Below, piece after piece: positions 58,715-64,000 of a stretch of DNA of 64,000 bases. The notes beneath the pieces were generated by a model, which saw only the letters and a list, made by a program, of their open reading frames with translations, was not told where the DNA came from and ran no database searches. The number at the start of each line of letters is the position of its first letter. The stretch's first letter is position 1. The translations under genes and the position numbers were made by a program. Source of the DNA: Taibaiella sp. (GTDB taxonomy: Bacteria > Bacteroidota > Bacteroidia > Chitinophagales > Chitinophagaceae); contig JACDGL010000010.1 of assembly GCA_013815385.1 (NCBI GenBank), positions 1-64,000 on the forward strand, in the 5' to 3' direction.

Positions 58715-59911
58715 CTAAACTAACTGCTTCTCTGGCAGAATAATAGTAAAAATAGCTCCCTGATCAGGAACATTACGTGCGTATATAGCTCCCTTATGCT
58801 GCTCTACAATTTTACGGCAAATAGCCAGGCCTATACCTGAACCCGGATAATCTGACTTACCGTGCAGGCGCTGGAATATCTGAAATATCCGTTCTGCATA
58901 TTCGTCATCAAACCCAATACCATTATCCATTATTTCGATCTTATGGTAGGGCACATGCATGGTAAGGTTATACCGGTCTATGTCTTCGGGCGTTATTGCC
59001 GATGTAGTAATGTATATCTGCGCGACAGCATCGGGTTTCCTGAATTTTATTGCATTACTGATAATGTTAGTAAATAACTGCCGCATCTGCGTGGAAGATG
59101 ACTGGATAAGAGGAAGCTTGTCACCAACTATATGCGCACCTGTTTCTGCAATTGTTAATTCAAGGTCTTGTATTACCTGACGGAAAATGAAATTAAGGTT
59201 GGTATCAGCGTGTATATGCTTTTCGGTAGCCAGGCGGGAATATTCTAAAAGGTTATCAACCAGCATGCGCATATTGTCCGCTGAAGAACTGATACGCTCC
59301 AGGAACATCATATCGGCATCAGAAATTACACCGCTCAACTTTTCACTAAGGCGGGTGCTGAACGTACTGATCTTACGCACCGGCTCCAGAAGATCGTGAG
59401 AGGCAACGTATGCGAAGTTCTCCAGTTCCTTGTTAGACCGTTGCAGCTCGCTGATGGCATTTCCCATTGCTTCCTGCTGCTCGCGCTCGCGGGTAATATC
59501 TCTTATTATGCCAACATTCTTGCTTAGCATATTATTTTTGAAATATCGCTTGCCAGTTATCTGTATCCTTTTTTTAAAATTATCTGCTGTTATAATATCG
59601 TGTTCTTCTATATACTCCTCTATAGCAATATCTGCATGCATATTTCGCGCATGGGAGAGATGATTTGAAAGGAATATATCATGAATAATGGATGGTTTAT
59701 TATCATTGTATCCAAACATATGATAGATGCCATTAGAATAAATGGCTTTTTTGTTATGGGCATTATATTCAAATGTGCCAAACTGTAGTATCCTTTCTAC
59801 ATCCGCCGTTATACTATTCAGTTCGGGTGATTGCTTATGAGTCACAGAAGACTTAACTCCATCCGGAAGAATATTTGCCATCCAATTTTCATTTTCAACC
59901 TGACCGTCCAT
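58715..59911 (-). CDS. PAS-domain histidine kinase (soluble), paralogue
   Basis: The 398-residue kinase has one PAS-like domain (about 30-140; FEYNAHNKKAIYSNGIYHMFGYNDNKPS), a HisKA domain with His in FAYVASHDLLEPVRKI and a HATPase domain (NAIKFRKPDAV, DNGIGFDDEYAERIFQIFQRLHGK, GSGIGLAICRKIVEQH). It shares almost the entire catalytic core with the gene downstream. ATG 59911 is used; a TTG start at 59947 is less likely. It begins 28 bases after the NtrC-type regulator gene, and probably delivers phosphate to it. Confidence 0.9.
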   Translation of the reverse strand: MDGQVENENWMANILPDGVKSSVTHKQSPELNSITADVERILQFGTFEYNAHNKKAIYSNGIYHMFGYNDNKPSIIHDIFLSNHLSHARNMHADIAIEEYIEEHDIITADNFKKRIQITGKRYFKNNMLSKNVGIIRDITREREQQEAMGNAISELQRSNKELENFAYVASHDLLEPVRKISTFSTRLSEKLSGVISDADMMFLERISSSADNMRMLVDNLLEYSRLATEKHIHADTNLNFIFRQVIQDLELTIAETGAHIVGDKLPLIQSSSTQMRQLFTNIISNAIKFRKPDAVAQIYITTSAITPEDIDRYNLTMHVPYHKIEIMDNGIGFDDEYAERIFQIFQRLHGKSDYPGSGIGLAICRKIVEQHKGAIYARNVPDQGAIFTIILPEKQLV

Positions 59912-59939
59912 GTGATCGCTTTGATGGTGAGGAAATATA

Positions 59940-61391
59940 TTAATCAATGTTGAATGCTTTGAACTGCTTCATTTTATTATAGAGGGTCTTGCGGTCAATA
60001 TTCAGCAATTTAGCAGCCTTGCTTTTATTGAAATTCGCTTGCTTTAATGCATCCAGTATCACCTCATATTCGGCGTCCAGATTAGCGCTTTTCAGCTTGT
60101 TTTCGTAGGGTATATTATTATTTGCAACAAATGCAGAAGGAGGAGTATTTTCCGATTTAGCCGTCATAGCAGGAGCTGGAGCCTCGAACTGCAACTTATG
60201 AAAATTGGTAATTTCAAAAGGCAGGGATTTTGCTTCCACATATTCTCCGTCAGTAAGCAGTGTAGAGCGTTTTACAACGTTTTTCAACTCGCGCAGGTTA
60301 CCATACCATACATAATTATGGAAAATGTTTTCGACTTCCTTAGTGTATCCTTTTACATTTTTCCCTAATTCTATATTAGTTACATTAAGAAAATGCTTCG
60401 CAAAAAGCATGATATCGCCCTGGCGGTGACGTAAAGCAGGTACCTCTATGCTAAACTCATTAAAGCGATGATACAGATCTTCACGGAACTTACCTGTACG
60501 GGCAGAATCCCAAAGCTTTTCATTGCTCGCAACTATAATACGTACATCCAGCTCTATATCCTTATTACCGCCCACACGCCTCATTTTACGTTCCTGCACC
60601 ACACGTAGCAGGGATACCTGTATATCGTAGGAAAGATTCCCTATTTCATCAAGGAAAATAGTGCCTTCATTGGCCATCTCGAAGCTCCCTATTTTCTGAT
60701 TCAGCGCACCCGTAAATGCACCTTTTTCGTGGCCAAACAATTCACTGCCTGCCAACTCTTTAGATAGCGCACCACAATCTATAGCTACGAAAGGCTTATT
60801 GGCTCTCTTGCTCTTCTGGTGTATCTGCTGGGCTATGGCTTCCTTACCACTTCCGCTTTCGCCATATATGATAACACTAAAAGTAGTAGGTGATACTAAT
60901 TCTATCTGTTTCATGATATTGGCAAACTCCGGACTATCGCCCATTATATACTTCTCCGCAGATTGCTTTCCTTTTGGGGAAGAAACCGACTGGGTAGTTG
61001 AGGGCTTTGACATGGAAGCAGTTTCCAGCTTCTCATCATTCAATGCCTTTTTTATAGTTAATAAGATTTCGTCAGGAAAAAGGGGTTTAGTAACATAGTC
61101 ATACGCACCCATCTTCATAACCTCTACCGCATCCTTTACATCGCTGTAACCGGTAATGATAATGACAGGAGCTACAGGATGCGCCTCTTTTATCTTCACC
61201 AGAAGCTCAGCGCCCGTCATATCATCCAGCCTGAAATCGCATAACACTAATGTCGGGGCATTCTTTTTCATCCATTCTATGGCAGCGCTGCCGCTATTAA
61301 CAACGGCTACCTCGTAACCATGACGGGTAAGAAAGCGATTAAGCAGGAGGCACATGTCATTGTCATCATCAATAACGAGAATTTTACTCAT
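59940..61391 (-). CDS. Sigma-54-dependent response regulator (NtrC type)
   Basis: The 483-residue activator has a receiver domain (Asp52 in LVLCDFRLDD), an AAA+ domain with Walker A GESGSGKEAIA, the sigma-54 contact loop in HEKGAFTGALNQK and FLDEIGNLSYDIQ, and a C-terminal Fis-type helix-turn-helix (NKSKAAKLLNIDRKTLYNKMKQF). Phosphorylation would allow it to open promoters bound by sigma-54 polymerase. It lies directly downstream of rpoN and upstream of the two PAS kinases, which fits a functional unit. Its own promoter box is at 61434-61441. Confidence 0.95.
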   Translation of the reverse strand: MSKILVIDDDNDMCLLLNRFLTRHGYEVAVVNSGSAAIEWMKKNAPTLVLCDFRLDDMTGAELLVKIKEAHPVAPVIIITGYSDVKDAVEVMKMGAYDYVTKPLFPDEILLTIKKALNDEKLETASMSKPSTTQSVSSPKGKQSAEKYIMGDSPEFANIMKQIELVSPTTFSVIIYGESGSGKEAIAQQIHQKSKRANKPFVAIDCGALSKELAGSELFGHEKGAFTGALNQKIGSFEMANEGTIFLDEIGNLSYDIQVSLLRVVQERKMRRVGGNKDIELDVRIIVASNEKLWDSARTGKFREDLYHRFNEFSIEVPALRHRQGDIMLFAKHFLNVTNIELGKNVKGYTKEVENIFHNYVWYGNLRELKNVVKRSTLLTDGEYVEAKSLPFEITNFHKLQFEAPAPAMTAKSENTPPSAFVANNNIPYENKLKSANLDAEYEVILDALKQANFNKSKAAKLLNIDRKTLYNKMKQFKAFNID

Positions 61392-61433
61392 GTTGTTTCA
61401 GTTGTTGCGTGTGTGTTGTGTAATGTGTGTTTA

Positions 61434-61441
61434 CAAAAATA
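61434..61441 (-). promoter_or_regulatory. -7 box upstream of the NtrC-type regulator
   Basis: The minus strand reads TATTTTTG, a perfect TAnnTTTG match, 42 bases before the ATG at 61391, within the gap to rpoN. Confidence 0.5.
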
Positions 61442-61447
61442 GGTATA

Positions 61448-62860
61448 TTATGCCCATACAGCCCTTATCTGGGCTATAGGAATGCGCATCTGCTCCCTAT
61501 ACTTTGCTACTGTGCGGCGCGCTATATTATACCCTTTTGAAGAAAGGATATTAACGAGCTGCTGATCAGTATAGGGATGACGCTTATCCTCCCCACTTAT
61601 GGCTTCCTCTATTACTGATTGTATTACCTTATTGCTGATCACTTCACCCTTCTTATCAGCTATGCCTTCGCTAAAGAGATCCTTAAGATAGATAATACCA
61701 AAATGAGTTTCTGCATACTTATTGCTGGTGATACGGGATATGGTAGATATATCGAGCCCTGACTGATCTGATACATTGCGCAGCACCATTGGCTTCAGAT
61801 AACGGATATCGCCCTCTACAAAATACTCATGCTGTATTTTTGCTATGCAATTCATTATACGCAGCATGGTATCCTCTCTTTGCTTTACTGCATTTATAAA
61901 CCACTCTGCTGACTGGAGCTTGCTTTTCACATAATGATTGCCGGAGCGATCTTTAGCGCTTATTTGTTGTGCCAGCTGATCGTACAGCGATTGATTAACA
62001 AAAACAGAGCTGGCCTTGCTGGTATATAGATTTACCTGAACATCTTCGCCGTGGCGGGTAATAATGAAGTCGGGGATGATCGTATTCTTCACATCGTACC
62101 CGCTGCTTTCTATAACCGGGTAAAACTTTAAAGTACCTATCAGGTTCAGCACTACGCGCAGCTCTTCTTCATCAATATTCAGTGCATGGTGTATCTTTTC
62201 GAACTGGCGATGCATCAAATCATTATAATGATGCTCTATCAATTTGGTAGCGCAGCGAACATCGGGCCGCTTCTGGTTCATTATTTTAAGCTGCGCCAGT
62301 ATACATTCCTGAACGCAGGTAGTCCCTATCCCTATAGGGTCAAGCGTTTGTATAATAGCGAGTGCCTTTTGTACTGTTTCTATTTCTACCAGAGACTGGA
62401 ACTGAAAAGAAAGATCATCAGCCACTTCCTCTAATGGCCTATCCATTAAACCCTGGCTATTCAGCAGATCTATGACATATTCCGCCATCATAATATCCTC
62501 TTCGGGCAGGTCTAGCAGATGTAGCTGCTGCTTTGCCTCATCTTTGTAATGCAGATGACTGCTTATAGCTATGTTAGGTGTCTGCTCTGTATTGAAATAA
62601 TTCTGGTATTCTGATTTGTAATCAGGTGTATCATCATATCCATATTCCTCCCAATCCTGAAAATCCTTTACATCGGTTTTTAATGCTGCATCCGGATCGT
62701 CATTATCCTCACTCTTCTGATCCAGGAACGGATTTTCTTCCAGTTCATTCTTTATCCTTTGTTCCAATTCTATAGAATTGAGAAAATATAAGTTTAATAG
62801 CTGTATCTGCTGAGGCAAGATCTTCAGTTGCTGACGCTGAGTCTGTTGTTGTGATATCAT
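61448..62860 (-). CDS. rpoN: RNA polymerase sigma-54 factor
   Basis: The 470-residue sigma factor has the Gln/Leu-rich region I (QQQTQRQQLKILPQQIQLLNL...), an acidic region II, the core-binding domain (LDPIGIGTTCVQECILAQL) and the C-terminal RpoN box ARRTVAKYREQMRIP used to contact the -24 element. ATG 62860 is chosen because it gives the normal region I start; the longer frame begins at TTG. The gene begins the minus-strand signalling island. Full length and all regions present. Confidence 0.96.
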   Translation of the reverse strand: MISQQQTQRQQLKILPQQIQLLNLYFLNSIELEQRIKNELEENPFLDQKSEDNDDPDAALKTDVKDFQDWEEYGYDDTPDYKSEYQNYFNTEQTPNIAISSHLHYKDEAKQQLHLLDLPEEDIMMAEYVIDLLNSQGLMDRPLEEVADDLSFQFQSLVEIETVQKALAIIQTLDPIGIGTTCVQECILAQLKIMNQKRPDVRCATKLIEHHYNDLMHRQFEKIHHALNIDEEELRVVLNLIGTLKFYPVIESSGYDVKNTIIPDFIITRHGEDVQVNLYTSKASSVFVNQSLYDQLAQQISAKDRSGNHYVKSKLQSAEWFINAVKQREDTMLRIMNCIAKIQHEYFVEGDIRYLKPMVLRNVSDQSGLDISTISRITSNKYAETHFGIIYLKDLFSEGIADKKGEVISNKVIQSVIEEAISGEDKRHPYTDQQLVNILSSKGYNIARRTVAKYREQMRIPIAQIRAVWA

Positions 62861-63044
62861 AGATTTAATGTATTCGGATACTCTTCCATAAAACAACCTT
62901 AAAGCCAAAGTTTACCATTTAGTTAAATTTATAATTATAAATAATACCTTATTGAAAACCAACGATTTAAATTATTTTTTTTAGTTAATATCATATGTCC
63001 TATTATCTACTTAGATTTATATTCCAAATCCATTGAGGAATAAC

Positions 63045-63061
63045 TTCTACACTATGTAGAA
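63045..63061. promoter_or_regulatory. Inverted repeat upstream of the CHASE3-type kinase
   Basis: TTCTAC-ACTAT-GTAGAA is a perfect 6-base inverted repeat ending 11 bases before the ATG at 63073, in the divergent region between rpoN and the kinase. It may be a regulator site or an mRNA stem over the start region. The rest of 62861-63072 is AT-rich with no gene. Confidence 0.45.
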
Positions 63062-63072
63062 TAGTCTTTAGA

Positions 63073-64000
63073 ATGAAAAAAAGGTTCAGAGGGATAATTA
63101 CTGCATTTTCGGTATCATTTATCATAATGGCGGGACTGTCATTATTTTCTTTAAACCGTTTTTCTGCCCTTGTTAATTACTCCTATTGGGTAGATCACAC
63201 AAACAACGTAATCAACCAGATATACAAAGTACAGAGCGTAATTCGTGATATAGACCGTTTTGAGAGAGGCTATATGCTCACAAAGGATACGATGTATATT
63301 CGCGTCCTGAACAATGCCATAGCGAAGATCACGCCTTATACAGATACGCTAAAGTATCTGACAAAGGATAATGAAAAGGAACAGAACAATATTGTTATCC
63401 TTAAAAGCGATTTTGCCATACGCCTGGCTTATATACGCCAGAACATCAGTTTTGTAGATACTACAATAGTAAGTACGCCTTCCTCTTATTATTACGACGG
63501 GCGCAAGGCAATGCTGAATTGCATGAATGAAGCTAACGCCATGCTGAATGAAGAGAGATCTCTAATGGTGACGAGGAACCAAAGCCGTATCTCTTACGAA
63601 CAAATAACTTCAGCTTCATTAAGATACATACTTACTTCTTTTTGCATAGTGACCATATTGCTCTTTGTTTTTATAGTACGGGAATTAAAAAAAAGAGTGG
63701 CCTACCAGGAAGAATTGCAAAGCAAGGTAATAGATCTGCAACGCAGCCATGCGGAGCTGGAACAGATAGCCCACGCTGCATCGCACGACCTGCAGGAACC
63801 CTTAAGAAAGATACAAGTGTTTACAGACCGTTTTCTGTGGATGCAAAAGGACAAACTGGATGGTGAAGGACGAAAAACAATAGAACGAATTACAGCTGCA
63901 GCCCTGCGCATGCAGGAACTAATAGAAGACCTGGTAGGCCTTACAAGCCTCACCCGCCCGGCAGAGCTACAGCAGATAACGGATCTTAACGCGATCGTTA
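63073..64000 (+). CDS. CHASE3-type sensor histidine kinase (cut by window end)
   Basis: The frame from ATG 63073 stays open to the window end (309 codons visible). It shows a first membrane helix (IITAFSVSFIIMAGLSLFSL), a helical periplasmic region with the CHASE3-like block RDIDRFERGYMLTKDT, a second membrane helix (about 185-205: YILTSFCIVTILLFVFIV), a coiled linker and a HisKA domain with the acceptor His in AHAASHDLQEPLRKIQVF. The HATPase domain lies beyond the edge. The H-box is close to those of the two PAS kinases in the divergent operon (SHDLxEP), suggesting the same signalling network. Coding start is well supported. Confidence 0.88.
   Translation, partial: MKKRFRGIITAFSVSFIIMAGLSLFSLNRFSALVNYSYWVDHTNNVINQIYKVQSVIRDIDRFERGYMLTKDTMYIRVLNNAIAKITPYTDTLKYLTKDNEKEQNNIVILKSDFAIRLAYIRQNISFVDTTIVSTPSSYYYDGRKAMLNCMNEANAMLNEERSLMVTRNQSRISYEQITSASLRYILTSFCIVTILLFVFIVRELKKRVAYQEELQSKVIDLQRSHAELEQIAHAASHDLQEPLRKIQVFTDRFLWMQKDKLDGEGRKTIERITAAALRMQELIEDLVGLTSLTRPAELQQITDLNAIV

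Noticed and set aside
1-64000. tRNA, rRNA, tmRNA or riboswitch genes
   Set aside because: No T-loop (GGTTCGAATCC-like) sequence with matching acceptor arms and no recognised riboswitch core was seen by eye; a covariance-model scan would be needed to exclude small RNAs.

Overview
The window looks like chromosomal DNA of a Bacteroidota bacterium, probably of the Chitinophagaceae/Chitinophagales type. The grounds are a PorD (DUF4835) homologue of the type IX secretion system, two large secreted proteins ending in gliding-motility-type (CHU_C) C-termini, a 'putative porin' next to a sigma/anti-sigma pair, an S46 dipeptidyl-peptidase, DUF4296 and DUF1835 proteins, start sites without clear Shine-Dalgarno sequences, and repeated TAnnTTTG promoter -7 boxes. 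Species cannot be named from the sequence alone. No rRNA, tRNA, CRISPR array, prophage or complete insertion sequence was seen.

Layout. 0-4.5 kb: a four-copy 54-bp tandem repeat, a four-helix-bundle protein, a secreted NTR/MORN-like protein and a GNAT-nitrilase fusion. 4.5-16.6 kb: a TlpA-like thioredoxin, an acyl-CoA-dehydrogenase-like flavoprotein, NDH-2, ribonuclease Y, an NlpC/P60 hydrolase, a protein built of about ten 35-residue repeats, and infC/thrS. 16.9-19.1 kb: an AT-rich ECF42-type sigma-factor module (DGPF/YCII protein, NTF2-like secreted protein, sigma factor with C-terminal extension). 19.5-29 kb: an orphan histidine kinase, AhpC/AhpD-like peroxide defence, a secreted CHU_C protein, a DPP11-like peptidase, small lipoproteins and REP-like repeats. 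29-37.2 kb: a CDF transporter, porin plus sigma/anti-sigma pair, coaBC-porD-DUF4296, an aminotransferase and a response regulator with a C-terminal membrane anchor.

37.2-41.3 kb is the most unusual part. Five copies of one REP-like element (two stem-loops each) surround a decayed REP-associated tyrosine transposase (start codon lost, nonsense codon before the catalytic tyrosine) and an internally deleted second copy. Between two directly oriented REP copies lies a compact three-gene cassette: a 74-residue Asn/Gly-rich secreted peptide with a sorting signal of the CTERM type, a 176-residue exosortase with Cys89/Arg130/His149-150, and a four-helix membrane protein overlapping it. This reads as a dedicated protein-sorting system with a single tiny substrate.

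41.3-55.6 kb: an ArsR-VOC-AHSA1 operon with a duplicated operator candidate, an acyl-CoA dehydrogenase, a 914-residue repeat protein, a HEPN/MNT pair, prfC, DUF1835, membrane proteins, a radical SAM protein, a TonB-like protein and folC. 55.6-64 kb: a signalling island on the minus strand (REC-PAS kinase, two PAS kinases with near-identical catalytic cores, an NtrC-type activator, rpoN) with a divergent CHASE3-type kinase cut by the window end; together these could form one sigma-54-linked phosphorelay.
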